Position numbers and translations under genes: made by a program. This document shows positions 45,462-55,432 of a DNA stretch of 64,000 nucleotides, piece by piece (position 1 is the first letter of the stretch; each line of letters opens with the position of its first letter). This stretch comes from Marinobacter algicola DG893 (lineage in GTDB: Bacteria; Pseudomonadota; Gammaproteobacteria; Pseudomonadales; Oleiphilaceae): contig NZ_ABCP01000005.1 in the NCBI RefSeq assembly GCF_000170835.1, positions 105,483 to 169,482 of the forward strand, in the 5' to 3' direction. Under the pieces are notes generated by a model. It worked only from the letters and a program-made list of their open reading frames with translations. It ran no database searches and was not told the DNA's origin.

Positions 45462-45722
45462 CGAACCCGTTCGTATATCACGCATTCGTATAACTCCAAT
45501 TTCAGCCGCTCTGACCGATTCAAGAAATCACTTTAAAATCAAAAACTAACCGGAACCTACCACGGCTACCGCCGGAGTTATACGCCCTCCTTGGCCTGCA
45601 ACATCTCGTCGAATAAGGGCGTATAACTCCACAATGCTCTAATCCAGCTTCAACAGTATCAGATGCTTACACGGGGTTCCCGCCCCTGACCCGGAATTTT
45701 GCGAACCGGTTCGTATAACTCC
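45452..45722. repeat. Cluster of nested palindromes, gene-free
   Basis: The 531-bp gap 45336-45866 holds no convincing gene. It contains the 11-mer CGTATAACTCC at 45487, 45620 and 45712 and inverted at 45574; a perfect 15-bp inverted repeat GGAGTTATACGCCCT (45574-45588 / 45616-45630); a hairpin TATACGAAC/GTTCGTATA (45458-45477); and a near-copy GCGAACCGGTTCGTATA at 45701. Could be decayed attC or attI sequence or a recombinase binding region. Confidence 0.75.
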
Positions 45723-45866
45723 GGCTTGCAGGATCGGTTGTAGGTTCGGCCTTTTCGATATTCAGGACCACGGGAGAACCAGAACGTCGGTGTACAACAA
45801 GCTCGCCCGGCGATAATGCTAAACTGACCGCAAACTCACACCACCTCCCAATAACAGGGCAACGCA

Positions 45867-46637
45867 TTGAGCCAACTGAGACCTTTCGTTTCCAGGGAAT
45901 GGCAAGCCTTCTGGCTGGCCATCGGATTCCTGACACGCATTCCCATGCTGGTGCGTATCGACTATTCCCCCCGCCTGATGAATCAGTGCAGTGTCTATTT
46001 CCCGCTGGTGGGGCTGGTGCTCGGCGTGATTTATGCGGGGCTGTACATGGCTGTTGTGCAGCTTTGGAGCCCGCTGGTCAGTCTGATCCTTATCCTGGGT
46101 TTTCATCTGTGGATTACCGGCGCGTTCCACGAGGATGGACTGGCAGACAGTATCGATGCGTTGGGCGGAGGGTACTCCCTGGAGGCCAGGTTGCGGATCA
46201 TGAAGGACAGCCGCATCGGCACCTACGGCACGGTGGCGCTGGTGGTCGCATTGGTGCTGAAGCTTGCGCTGCTGGCCGAAGCACAACCGGTGTGGCTGGC
46301 GCTGATCCTGGCCCCGATGGTGTCGCGTCTCGCGCCACTGATGATTATGGGCTTCCTGCCGTATGTGACCGACCCGGACAAGAGCAAAAGCAAACCGGTG
46401 GCTGAGGATTTCTCGCGTTCACGGCTGGCGATTGCCACCGTGTTCACCGCGATTGTCTCACTGGCCCTGATCCCGTTTGGGGCCAACGCCCTGCTGTGGA
46501 TCGTCATCGCCACGCTCGGTACGGCCGTTGTCTGGGGTGGGTATCTGCGCCGGCAGCTGGGTGGCTATACCGGCGATACCCTTGGGGCCAGCGTGGTGTT
46601 TGCGGAGCTGGTCCTGCTGCTTGGGCTTGCGATGTAG
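45867..46637 (+). CDS. cobS: Adenosylcobinamide-GDP ribazoletransferase (cobalamin synthase)
   Basis: 256 residues, starting at TTG (no ATG or GTG fits the family N-terminus FLTRIPM). Six or seven membrane helices; the family motif is FHEDGLADSIDALGGG (~91-106), where the acidic residues bind metal. Joins adenosylcobinamide-GDP and alpha-ribazole to make adenosylcobalamin (phosphate). It is 3.5 kb from cbiB and 4.6 kb from cobT, separated by DNA repair genes and an MFS gene. No cobalamin riboswitch was seen upstream. Confidence 0.93.
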   Translation: MSQLRPFVSREWQAFWLAIGFLTRIPMLVRIDYSPRLMNQCSVYFPLVGLVLGVIYAGLYMAVVQLWSPLVSLILILGFHLWITGAFHEDGLADSIDALGGGYSLEARLRIMKDSRIGTYGTVALVVALVLKLALLAEAQPVWLALILAPMVSRLAPLMIMGFLPYVTDPDKSKSKPVAEDFSRSRLAIATVFTAIVSLALIPFGANALLWIVIATLGTAVVWGGYLRRQLGGYTGDTLGASVVFAELVLLLGLAM

Positions 46638-46700
46638 GCGGCCGACTATCAGTTCCGAATCCGGCGAGTTTTTTCGGGTTTCGCTGGTACACTTTCGGTT

Positions 46701-48215
46701 ATGGACACATTAACGGATGATCTTTGCTACCAGGCACTAAAAACCCGGGATGCCCGTTTCGACGGTCGCTTCTACACTGCCGTGTTGACCACCGGGATTT
46801 TCTGCCGCCCCATTTGCCCGGCGGTGACGCCCAAGCGCGGGAATGTGCGTTTTTACCCGTCTGCGGAAACGGCCATGGCCAACGGCTTTCGCCCCTGCCT
46901 GCGGTGCCGGCCGGAAGCGGCACCCGGTAGCCCGGCCGCAGCGGGGGTTCATACCACCGTGGCCCGGGCGGTGCGGCTGGTGAGCGAAGGTGCCCTGGAT
47001 AACGGCTCCGTGGCGAATCTGGCCGAACGGCTGGGCATTACCGACCGCTACCTGCGCCAGCTTTACAAACGCCACACTGGCGCCACCCCACAACAACATG
47101 CCCAGGCCCGGCGTTTGTTGCGGGCCCGGCAGCTGATTGTCGACAGCAACCTGAGCATGACGGAAATCGCAGAAATTGCCGGTTTCAGCAGCCTGCGCCG
47201 CTTCAATCACACCCTGAAGCAAGCCTACGGTAATGCACCAACGGCATTCCGCAGAGGCCTGAAGTCGTCACTCAAAGCCACGCAACACAGTGCAGAAAAC
47301 CCTTTCTTGCCGGCACACGACGACCTGGTTCTGTTCCTGCGAGCCCGCCCGCCCTTCGACAGTGAGCAGTTACTGGCGTTCTTTCGGGCGCGAGCCATTC
47401 CGGGCCTGGAAGCGGTCGGCGCGCACCACTACGCACGATCGCTCTGCATTGCTGGGCAACCGGGGCTGGTGATCTGCCGCCCAAGTGACCATCCCCCGGG
47501 GGTGCAGGTTATCCTTCGTGGGCCGGCGCGGCAGTCCATTCTGGAGGTGAGTGCGCGGATACGCCGTTTGCTCGATCTGGATGCGGACCTGCCTGGCATC
47601 AGCGAACATCTGGCCCGGGACCCGCTAATGGAACCCCTGGTCACACAGCATCCCGGCCTGCGCGTTCCGGGCAGCTGGGAGCGGTTTGAGTTTTCTGTTC
47701 GGGCCATCCTGGGTCAGCAGGTGTCCATCTCTGCGGCGCGAACCCTGGCCGGGCGGCTGGTGGCTCGTTATGGCCAGCCCCTTCCCGACGACCTTGCCAG
47801 GGGCACGGGCATTACCCATAGATTCCCGGAACCGGCGGCACTCGTCGGCCAGCCGTTGAACACACTCGGCATGCCCGGCAGCCGTGCAGACACCCTGGCC
47901 CGAATCACCGCCCGGTTCGCCGAACCCGGTTTTGCCGAACAGGATGGCAACGACCTGTTGGCGCAATTGGCATCCATGCGGGGCATCGGCCCCTGGACAC
48001 TCCAGTACCTGGCCCTGCGCGGCCTGGGAGATCCGGACGCATTTCCCGCCAGCGACCTGGGCATACTCAAGGCCGCGAGCCACCTGGGCGGCCCGCAAGA
48101 CGCCAAAGCCCTGACTCGCCATGCCGAGCGCTGGCGGCCATGGCGGGCTTACGCTGCGCAGTACCTGTGGACATCACTGAACGCCCATCCACCCCGGCAG
48201 GAGACCACACCATGA
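46701..48215 (+). CDS. alkA: Ada-AlkA fusion: methylphosphotriester sensor plus DNA glycosylase
   Basis: 504 residues. N-terminal Ada zinc domain with four Cys (GIFCRPICPA and CLRCRP, ~32-75), an AraC-type double helix-turn-helix (~90-190), then an AlkA-like N-terminal domain and a HhH-GPD glycosylase (GIGPWTLQYLALRG, catalytic Asp in FPASDLGI, ~450). It would sense methylated DNA through the Ada cysteine, activate alkylation genes, and excise 3-methyladenine. It lacks the Ada O6-methyltransferase domain; ogt overlaps its stop (ATGA) and supplies that activity. Confidence 0.93.
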   Translation: MDTLTDDLCYQALKTRDARFDGRFYTAVLTTGIFCRPICPAVTPKRGNVRFYPSAETAMANGFRPCLRCRPEAAPGSPAAAGVHTTVARAVRLVSEGALDNGSVANLAERLGITDRYLRQLYKRHTGATPQQHAQARRLLRARQLIVDSNLSMTEIAEIAGFSSLRRFNHTLKQAYGNAPTAFRRGLKSSLKATQHSAENPFLPAHDDLVLFLRARPPFDSEQLLAFFRARAIPGLEAVGAHHYARSLCIAGQPGLVICRPSDHPPGVQVILRGPARQSILEVSARIRRLLDLDADLPGISEHLARDPLMEPLVTQHPGLRVPGSWERFEFSVRAILGQQVSISAARTLAGRLVARYGQPLPDDLARGTGITHRFPEPAALVGQPLNTLGMPGSRADTLARITARFAEPGFAEQDGNDLLAQLASMRGIGPWTLQYLALRGLGDPDAFPASDLGILKAASHLGGPQDAKALTRHAERWRPWRAYAAQYLWTSLNAHPPRQETTP

Positions 48216-48733
48216 CAACTCAAATTCATGTCAGCAGATTTCCCAGCCCCGTTGGCCCTCTGAGCCTGGCAACGGTGGATGAGAAACTGGTGCACCTGGA
48301 CTTCGACGACAACGAAGAGCGCATGCATATGCTGCAAAACCGCCGGTTCCGTCAGCCTGAGTGGCGCGAGCAGCAGGACGGCGCCCCCGGAACCATTATC
48401 GAATGGCTGGACGCCTACTTCTCCGGGGTGATCAAGCCCCTGCCGTGGAAGGACATCCGCTTGACCGGCACCGAGTTCCAACAGCAGGTCTGGCAGGGAC
48501 TGACTGGGATTCCAGCGGGTGAGCACCGCTCCTACAGCGCGCTGGCAACCACGTTAGGCAACCCGAAGGCGGTACGTGCTGTGGCTCGCGCCAACGCCCT
48601 CAACCCCATTGCCATTCTGATTCCCTGTCACCGGGTGATCGGAGCCAATGGTACGTTGACGGGCTACGCCGGCGGCCTGGAACGCAAAGCGTGGTTGCTG
48701 GACCACGAATCACGGAACCTGAAGAGGGTTTAA
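48212..48733 (+). CDS. ogt: Methylated-DNA--protein-cysteine methyltransferase
   Basis: 173 residues starting at the ATG that overlaps the alkA stop. The suicide Cys is in ILIPCHRVIGANGTLTGYAGG (PCHRV), with the DNA-binding helix VWQGLTGIPAGEHRSY upstream. Repairs O6-methylguanine by direct transfer. Co-transcribed with the Ada-AlkA fusion. Confidence 0.95.
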   Translation: MTTQIHVSRFPSPVGPLSLATVDEKLVHLDFDDNEERMHMLQNRRFRQPEWREQQDGAPGTIIEWLDAYFSGVIKPLPWKDIRLTGTEFQQQVWQGLTGIPAGEHRSYSALATTLGNPKAVRAVARANALNPIAILIPCHRVIGANGTLTGYAGGLERKAWLLDHESRNLKRV

Positions 48734-48817
48734 CCCCGCGGGGCTGTGCATTTGTGGCGATAATGGCGACAATCACTGCACGGATTTACCTTGCAAGGAT
48801 CAGGAGCCCAGCCCCAC

Positions 48818-50131
48818 ATGTCATCGCAATCGCCTGTCGCCCCCCCACAGGGCAAGCCGGAAGACAAACGCGCGCTCTGGTCCTGGGCGCTGTACGACTG
48901 GGCCAACAGCGCTTTTTTCACCATCATTCTGACTTTTGTCTTCGCCCAGTACTTCAGCGTGTCGGTGGTGCAGGACGAGGTGAAGGGCACGGCAGCCTGG
49001 GGCAACATCGTTGGCATTGCCGGCGTGTTCATCGCAATTCTGGCGCCGATATTGGGGGCCATCGCCGACCAGTCGGGCCGCCGTAAGCCCTGGTTTATCA
49101 GCTTCACTCTGCTTTGTGTGGTCTCCTGCGCCATGTTGTGGACGGTCACGCCGGAGCAGAACCAGTTCTGGAACGCAGCACTGTGGGTGGGGCTGGGTAC
49201 ACTCGGCGCCGAATTCGCGTTCATTTTCTACAATTCCATGCTACCGGATCTCGCAAGCCCGGCGCGAACCGGGCGCTGGTCAGGCTGGGCCTGGGGGCTG
49301 GGTTACACCGGGGGCGTGCTGAGCCTTATCGTGGCGCTGTATGGCTTTATCGAGGCCGATGCCAGCCTGTTCGATCTCAATCGCGACAACGCCGAGCACG
49401 TGCGTGCCACTTTTGTGCTGGTAGCGGTGTGGTACCTGGTGTTCGCCCTGCCGGCCTTTATCTTTGTTCCGGACCGCCCATCCACCGGCCTGGGACTTGC
49501 CGCCGCCACCCGCGCCGGGTTCCGGCAACTGAAGGAGTCCATCGCCCACGTTCGCCAGTACAAGGACATCGTGCGCTTCCTGATCGCCCGCATGCTCTAC
49601 ACCGATGGCCTGGCCACCATCTTCACCTTCGGCGGGGTGTACGCGGCGGGTACGTTCAATATGGGGTCCACGGAAGTGCTGCAATTCGCCATCGCGCTGA
49701 ACGTCACCGCCGGCCTCGGCGCCTTGGGCTTCGCCTGGGTGGATGATGCCCTGGGCGGGCGGAATACCATCCTGCTGTCACTGGTGGGGCTGGGCTGCAG
49801 TGCCCTGGCCATTCTGGTGGTGGATGGCGCCACCGCGTTCTGGGTATGGGGCATGATCCTGGGCATCTTCGTGGGGCCGTTGCAGTCCGCCAGCCGTTCC
49901 CACCTGGCCCGCATTGCGCCGCCGCACCTGCAAACGCAGATGTTCGGCCTGTTCGCGTTCTCTGGCAAAGCCACCGCGTTTGCCGGCCCGCTGCTGGTGG
50001 GCTGGGTCACGGCCGTCACCGACAGCCAGCGCTGGGGCATGAGCACCATCCTGGTGTTCCTGGTGATTGGCTTCCTGCTGATGTTGACCATACCGGCCAG
50101 CGAAACACGGGAACCGGAAGCGGCAGGCTGA
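48818..50131 (+). CDS. MFS transporter, UMF1/Atg22-like
   Basis: 437 residues from the ATG with AGGAG 10-11 bp upstream. Twelve membrane helices; the start WSWALYDWANSAFFTIILTF is the UMF1-family signature. Substrate unknown: members have been linked to amino-acid or nucleoside efflux. Convergent with cbiB, 5 bp apart. Confidence 0.88.
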   Translation: MSSQSPVAPPQGKPEDKRALWSWALYDWANSAFFTIILTFVFAQYFSVSVVQDEVKGTAAWGNIVGIAGVFIAILAPILGAIADQSGRRKPWFISFTLLCVVSCAMLWTVTPEQNQFWNAALWVGLGTLGAEFAFIFYNSMLPDLASPARTGRWSGWAWGLGYTGGVLSLIVALYGFIEADASLFDLNRDNAEHVRATFVLVAVWYLVFALPAFIFVPDRPSTGLGLAAATRAGFRQLKESIAHVRQYKDIVRFLIARMLYTDGLATIFTFGGVYAAGTFNMGSTEVLQFAIALNVTAGLGALGFAWVDDALGGRNTILLSLVGLGCSALAILVVDGATAFWVWGMILGIFVGPLQSASRSHLARIAPPHLQTQMFGLFAFSGKATAFAGPLLVGWVTAVTDSQRWGMSTILVFLVIGFLLMLTIPASETREPEAAG

Positions 50132-50136
50132 CACCG

Positions 50137-51090
50137 TCAAGGAGAGGCGCTGGCTATCCATCCGATAATGGCTACGGCTACCAACAGTCCGAGCCACAAC
50201 CACACGCCGCGTTGGACCAGTCGGATAGCCCCGTCGATGGTCTCAGCCGATGCCGGCTCACCTTCACCGAGCGTGGGTCGTTGCTTGATGCCCGAGGCGT
50301 AGGGCGCAGGGCCACCGAGTACAACCCTCAAGGCCCCGGCTCCTGCAGCCATCACTGGGCCGGCATTCGGGCTGTCCCAGGCCGGGGCCTGTGTCCGCCA
50401 GCAACGAAAACCGCTACGGACATCGCCAAGCAGGCTGTAGGTCAGCGCCGTGAGGCGAGCGGGTGCCCAGTTCAATACATCGTCCAGCCTCGCCGCAGCG
50501 CGGCCGAAATACCGGTAGCGATCATTGCGATACCCCCACATGGCATCCAGGGTGTTCACCAACCGGTGAAGCAGAACGCCCGGCACACCGGCCACGAGGA
50601 ACCAGAACAGGCTGGCAAATACCGCGTCCGCGCCGTTTTCCAGCATGGACTCGGTCGCGGCTGTTGCGACGCCATTATCATCAAGCGCCGATGCATCACG
50701 ACTGACGATACGACCGACCTGCGCGCGGGCTTTCTCAAGGTCGCCCCCATGCAACGCGTCAGACACTGCCCGGCCGTGCTCCGTCAGGCCACGAATGGAC
50801 AGGGCGAAATACAACACCACAGCCTGAACCAGCAAGTATTCCCAGCTCCCCAACCACCAGCGCAGCCACTCGGCTACCGCCAACACAAGTATCACAACGA
50901 TTAACAGGGCCAGGAACCCGAGTACCATCGATCGCGCCATTCGCTCAGGTAGCCGATTCAATCTCTGCTCCAGGAAGGCGGCGACATGCCCAAAACCAAC
51001 AAGCGGGTGCCACCGGCGCGGTTCACCCAGCCAGCGGTCCAATACAACGGCGATAAAACAAGCGGTCACGGCGAGAATGAAGGCATTCAA
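50137..51090 (-). CDS. cbiB: Adenosylcobinamide-phosphate synthase
   Basis: 317 residues, four or five membrane helices. Family segments: DRWLGEPRRWHPLVGFGH, ATESMLENGADAVFASLFWF and NTLDAMWGYRNDRYRYFG. It attaches aminopropanol phosphate to cobyric acid (CbiB/CobD step). Divergent from cobT with 140 bp between the start codons. Confidence 0.93.
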   Translation of the reverse strand: MNAFILAVTACFIAVVLDRWLGEPRRWHPLVGFGHVAAFLEQRLNRLPERMARSMVLGFLALLIVVILVLAVAEWLRWWLGSWEYLLVQAVVLYFALSIRGLTEHGRAVSDALHGGDLEKARAQVGRIVSRDASALDDNGVATAATESMLENGADAVFASLFWFLVAGVPGVLLHRLVNTLDAMWGYRNDRYRYFGRAAARLDDVLNWAPARLTALTYSLLGDVRSGFRCWRTQAPAWDSPNAGPVMAAGAGALRVVLGGPAPYASGIKQRPTLGEGEPASAETIDGAIRLVQRGVWLWLGLLVAVAIIGWIASASP

Positions 51091-51230
51091 ATCAGCAGTG
51101 TCTCTTCGAGCGGGCGGTGAGTTGTCGTGATCGAAAGGAAGTCTAACCGAGTGACTGCTATCCTTGACACTTTTTCAGGCCGGGTAGACCATCTTCGACT
51201 CCCAACACTTTGCGATCTCAGGACCCAACC

Positions 51231-52289
51231 ATGCCGCTGCCTTCCTGCTGGACACAGCCGTTGCCAAGCTCCGACACCCAGTTTTCTGAGCGGGCACGGC
51301 AACGCCAACAAGTGCTCACCAAGCCCCGGGGGTCTCTGGGGCAGTTGGAAGACGTGGCGATCACACTGGCGGGCCTTCAGCGCACGCAACAACCACAGGT
51401 CGATCCTGTCCGTATTGCTGTTTTCGCGGCAGATCACGGCGTCTGTGCCGAGGGCATCTCCGCGTATCCCCAGGAAGTTACCGCCCAGATGATTGCCAAC
51501 TTTGCCAGCGGTGGCGCGGCTATCAGCGTGTTGGCTCGGGAACTGGGGGCCTCTCTGGAAGTGGTGAATCTCGGAACCGTCGGCGACGTTCCGCCATTGA
51601 CCGATGTGCGCGATGAGCAGATCGCCGCGGGCACCGCCAATCTGGCCACAACCGATGCAATGACACCAAATCAGCTTGAACAAGCGCTGGCCAGCGGTGA
51701 CAAGGCCGCCGCCCGCGCCGCGGATGACGGGTGCCGACTGTTTATGGGTGGCGATATGGGTATCGGCAATACCACCAGTGCCACCGCTATTGCCTGCGCG
51801 TTGCTGGAACAAAGCCCGGAAAATCTGGCCGGGCCGGGCACGGGGCTGGATGCAGCCGGCGTGTCTCGAAAGTGCGAGGTCATCGCCCGTGCGCTCGCCA
51901 AGCATGGCAATAATCGAGATTCGCTGACCGTGCTGGCCTCCCTCGGCGGGTTCGAGATTGCCGCGCTGGCAAGTGCCATTATGGGTAGTGCAGCACGCGG
52001 CATTCCCGTGCTGGTGGATGGATTTATCGTTTCCGTCGCGGCGCTGGTCGCCGTGCGCCAACAGCCGAATCTCCGGGAATGGCTACTGTTCGCGCACCGT
52101 TCGGCGGAACCGGGGCATCAGGCGGTGCTGGACGCACTGGATGCCAGGCCGTTGCTGGATCTGGGCATGCGCCTGGGTGAAGGCAGCGGCGCTGCGGTGG
52201 CGGTTCCGCTGCTTCGCAGTGCCTGTGCCCTGCACAACCAGATGGCCAGCTTCGCGGATGCTGGCGTGACCGACAAGGAAGGGAACTGA
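51231..52289 (+). CDS. cobT: Nicotinate-nucleotide--dimethylbenzimidazole phosphoribosyltransferase
   Basis: 352 residues from [11 protein letters not shown]; an upstream TTG is possible. Motifs: [45 protein letters not shown] and the catalytic Glu in [12 protein letters not shown] near the C-terminus. Makes alpha-ribazole phosphate, the lower ligand precursor. Followed 6 bp later by cobC. Confidence 0.95.
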   Translation: MPLPSCWTQPLPSSDTQFSERARQRQQVLTKPRGSLGQLEDVAITLAGLQRTQQPQVDPVRIAVFAADHGVCAEGISAYPQEVTAQMIANFASGGAAISVLARELGASLEVVNLGTVGDVPPLTDVRDEQIAAGTANLATTDAMTPNQLEQALASGDKAAARAADDGCRLFMGGDMGIGNTTSATAIACALLEQSPENLAGPGTGLDAAGVSRKCEVIARALAKHGNNRDSLTVLASLGGFEIAALASAIMGSAARGIPVLVDGFIVSVAALVAVRQQPNLREWLLFAHRSAEPGHQAVLDALDARPLLDLGMRLGEGSGAAVAVPLLRSACALHNQMASFADAGVTDKEGN

Positions 52290-52295
52290 AACCGG

Positions 52296-52910
52296 ATGAC
52301 CAACAACCAGAACACCATCACGTTTTTCGACCTGATCCGCCATGGCGAACCTGCCGGCGGGCCCATGTTTCGGGGCAGCAAGGATGACGCACTGAGCGAC
52401 ACCGGCTGGCAACAGATGAACGCGGCTATCAGGGACGACGATCAGTGGGATGTGATCATCACCTCCCCACTGCTGCGCTGTCGCCTCTTCGCGGAACAGT
52501 TGGCTGAGCAACGTCAGATTCCATTGCACCAGGAGCCACGGCTGCGGGAGATTGCGTTCGGTGATTGGGAGGGCAGAACTTCCGAGAGCATCATGGCCGA
52601 TACGCCCGAGGCGCTGACCCGCTTCTGGCGCGACCCGGTTCGTTATCCTCCGCCCGGTGGTGAGGCCATCACCGAATTCCGGCAGAGGGTCAGCAGCGCC
52701 TGGCAGGACTGGCAAACGCAAGCGGCAGGAAAGCGGGTGCTCGTGGTGTGCCATGGCGGCGTGATCCGCATGCTCCTGGCGGAGGTAATGGGTATCCCCA
52801 CTGAACGCTCTTTTTCAGCGCTAACCGTCCCCTATGCCTGCCGCAGCCGTATCCGCGTGGACGAATCGGAGCATGGCCTGCTCAGTTGCCTGCAAACGCA
52901 CGGCGGGTAA
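52296..52910 (+). CDS. cobC: Alpha-ribazole phosphatase-like histidine phosphatase
   Basis: 204 residues. Phosphoglycerate-mutase-like fold: catalytic LIRHGEP (~13-19), Glu in LREIAFGDWEGR and second His in VVCHGGVIRML. Removes the phosphate from alpha-ribazole phosphate made by CobT. In an operon with cobT, convergent with cobU whose stop is the next base. Confidence 0.92.
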   Translation: MTNNQNTITFFDLIRHGEPAGGPMFRGSKDDALSDTGWQQMNAAIRDDDQWDVIITSPLLRCRLFAEQLAEQRQIPLHQEPRLREIAFGDWEGRTSESIMADTPEALTRFWRDPVRYPPPGGEAITEFRQRVSSAWQDWQTQAAGKRVLVVCHGGVIRMLLAEVMGIPTERSFSALTVPYACRSRIRVDESEHGLLSCLQTHGG

Positions 52911-53435
52911 TCAGCCTTTCAACGTTTGCGGCAGCCCCGCCACGCTCATCAGCACCCGCTCACAGCAGGCGGCAAGATCCTGGTTGAGCCAACCCAGTTC
53001 ATCGCAGAAACGGCGGGTGAGCGGGTCCATGCCAATGGTACCCAGGCCCACTTCATTACTGACAATCACGATTTGGCCCGGGTAGTTCTCCAGTGCCCGC
53101 AGGAAGGCGGCACGCTCATGGGCAAACACCTCGTCGCCGGCAAACAACAGGTTGCTCACCCACAGGCTCATGCAATCCACTAGCAACAACGATGGCTGTG
53201 GTTCCCTGGTGTAACCATCCAGCAGGGAGGCCAGCTTCAAGGGTTCCTCTGCCAACCCCCATTCCGGCGGCCGATTCTGCCGGTGACGGGCCACCCGCCG
53301 GGTCATTTCTTCGTCGTCGGCGGTCGCCGTTGCAACATAGACCACGGGTAAACCGGCGGCGCTGGCAATGCGTTCCGCCAGCGCGGTTTTGCCGGACCGA
53401 ATGCCCCCAAGAACCAGTGTATGAATCGCAGACAA
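52911..53435 (-). CDS. cobU: Adenosylcobinamide kinase / guanylyltransferase
   Basis: 174 residues from a TTG with AAGAGG ~7 bp upstream; this fits the usual ~175 residues, while a longer frame up to 53501 adds an unrelated stretch. P-loop GGIRSGKTALAERIA, guanylylated His in RVARHRQNRPPEW, and DCMSLWVSNLLF. Phosphorylates adenosylcobinamide and transfers GMP. Read opposite to cobTC. Confidence 0.93.
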   Translation of the reverse strand: MSAIHTLVLGGIRSGKTALAERIASAAGLPVVYVATATADDEEMTRRVARHRQNRPPEWGLAEEPLKLASLLDGYTREPQPSLLLVDCMSLWVSNLLFAGDEVFAHERAAFLRALENYPGQIVIVSNEVGLGTIGMDPLTRRFCDELGWLNQDLAACCERVLMSVAGLPQTLKG

Positions 53436-53557
53436 AACCCATCCTCTTATGTGTAAGCCATCGTCATCTTGCCCAACATCATGGCTGTAAAACAGCGCCA
53501 CTGCTATATTGCGTAATAAAATCTACAGGCGTAACCGGCGCGAAAAGGAAGCGAGCA

Positions 53558-55432
53558 ATGCAGGCAGAGCTGATCGAGATACGCAACCACCTGGCCCAGC
53601 ACGCTCCGTTTGACGAGATGCCGGAGAATGTCCTGGACCGCGTCGTCTCCGGCATCGAAATCGCCTATTTCCGAGCCGGCACGGACATCCTCACGCTGGG
53701 CGAACGAAACACGTACCTGCATTACGTTCGCAGCGGTGCCGTCGAGATTTATCGTCGCTCTGGCGAGCTATACAACCGCATTACCGAAGGTGAGATTTTC
53801 GGTCAGTTTGGCTTGCTAACGAACAAAACCGTACGGTTTCCGGCCAAGACCATTGAAGACTCCCTGATCTACCTGATTCCCGACGAAATATTTCAATATT
53901 TGTGGGAAAACGACGATAACTTCACTGATTTTGTCGAAACTGAGGACCATTCACGTCTGCGGTCAGCGCTCTCGCGGCGGGAGAAATCGAATCAACCGAT
54001 GACCGCAAGGGTGACCCGGCTAATTTCCCGCGAGCCCGTGATGGCACCCAATACCGTGCGCCTTCAGGAGGCCGCTCGAATCATGACGGAACGGGGTGTG
54101 TCGGCCCTCCTGCTGATGGACGAGAGCGGCAAACAGCCCCGGCTTTCAGGCATCATTACCGACCGCGACCTGCGCACCCGCGCCCTCTGCGAGGCACTGC
54201 CGTCGGAAACACCCATCAGCGACATTATGACGGAAGAGCTGATCACCACCCGTTCCAACGCCTTCATTTTCGAAGCCATGCTGACCATGCTGCACAACAA
54301 CGTGCACCACCTGCCTGTGATGGAAGGTGACAAGGTGCGGGGCGTCATTGCACTGTCGGACATCGTCAAACACGAGTCCCAGAGCAGCCTGTATCTGGTC
54401 AGTAACATCTATCATCAGCAGGATGTGAAGGGCCTGAAGCGCCTGAGCAAGGAGGTACCCAACACCTTCGTACGCATGGTTCGTGAAGACGCCAATTCCC
54501 ATATGATCGGCAGTGCCATGGCTGGCATCGGGCGTACCTTCAGCCAACGGCTGCTTGAGCTGGGCGAGGAGAAACTGGGGCCGCCCCCCGTGCCTTATTG
54601 TTTTATGGCACTCGGCTCCATGGCCCGGGACGAGCAACTTGTCGTCACCGACCAGGATAACGCCATGGTGCTGGACGACAGTTTCGATCCCGCCCAGCAT
54701 GACGAGTATTTCCTGGCGCTGGCAAAGTTTGTCAGCGATGGTCTGGCTGAGTGCGGCTACAGTTACTGCACCGGCGATATCATGGCCACCAACCAGAAGT
54801 GGCGACAACCGCTGCGGGTATGGAAGGAGTACTTCGCCGACTGGATCGAAAATCCCAAGGCGGAGGCGTTGCTCAACAGCAATATCTTCTTTGACCTGGA
54901 CGGCATCCACGGCCGCACAGAATACACCGAAGAGCTGAAAACCTTCATTGCGGAAAAGGCGAGCAATAGCCAGCGATTCCTGGCCATGCTCGCCCGCAAC
55001 GCACTCAACCGAACGCCACCGCTGGGATTTTTCCGGACCTTTGTGATGGAGGAAAGCGGCAAGCAAGCCAAGACTTTCAACCTGAAGCGCCGCGGCACGG
55101 CACCGGTGTCGGATCTGATCCGGGTGCATGCCCTGGCCTGCGGATCACGGGCGCAGAATACCTTCAACCGGCTCAAGGCCATTGGGCAAACCAAACTGAT
55201 CCCGGAAGATGGCGTTGATAACCTTCGGGACGCCTTCGAGTTCATTGCGATTGTGCGCATTCGACATCAGGCCCTCTCCATCGAAGCAGGTAGAGAGCCG
55301 GACAACAATGTGCGGCCGGAAGACCTTTCGCCGTTTGAGCGCAGCCACCTGAAAGACGCTTTTCAGGTGGTCAGTCAGGCACAAAAGTTCCTCAAGTTCC
55401 GCTATAACCCCCAGGCGGCCCGGAATGTCTGA
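53558..55432 (+). CDS. cNMP-binding / CBS / DUF294 nucleotidyltransferase
   Basis: 624 residues from the ATG preceded by AAAGGAAG. Four parts: cyclic-nucleotide-binding-like domain (~10-130), two CBS domains (~155-285, ISREPVMAPN... and ISDIMTEELI...), a DUF294 nucleotidyltransferase with ALGSMARDEQLVVTDQDNAM (GSxxRxEQxxxTDQD, ~350) and a C-terminal DUF294_C helical domain. Resembles GlnD-type transferases that modify a partner protein in response to bound nucleotides. Partner unknown. The next gene, a DnaQ-like exonuclease, overlaps by 8 bp; the pair is kept together in related bacteria. Confidence 0.92.
   Translation: MQAELIEIRNHLAQHAPFDEMPENVLDRVVSGIEIAYFRAGTDILTLGERNTYLHYVRSGAVEIYRRSGELYNRITEGEIFGQFGLLTNKTVRFPAKTIEDSLIYLIPDEIFQYLWENDDNFTDFVETEDHSRLRSALSRREKSNQPMTARVTRLISREPVMAPNTVRLQEAARIMTERGVSALLLMDESGKQPRLSGIITDRDLRTRALCEALPSETPISDIMTEELITTRSNAFIFEAMLTMLHNNVHHLPVMEGDKVRGVIALSDIVKHESQSSLYLVSNIYHQQDVKGLKRLSKEVPNTFVRMVREDANSHMIGSAMAGIGRTFSQRLLELGEEKLGPPPVPYCFMALGSMARDEQLVVTDQDNAMVLDDSFDPAQHDEYFLALAKFVSDGLAECGYSYCTGDIMATNQKWRQPLRVWKEYFADWIENPKAEALLNSNIFFDLDGIHGRTEYTEELKTFIAEKASNSQRFLAMLARNALNRTPPLGFFRTFVMEESGKQAKTFNLKRRGTAPVSDLIRVHALACGSRAQNTFNRLKAIGQTKLIPEDGVDNLRDAFEFIAIVRIRHQALSIEAGREPDNNVRPEDLSPFERSHLKDAFQVVSQAQKFLKFRYNPQAARNV

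Noticed and set aside
45667..45936. 89-codon minus-strand frame between the array and cobS
   Set aside because: Overlaps the cobS start and the palindrome cluster; composition is not protein-like and no RBS is seen.
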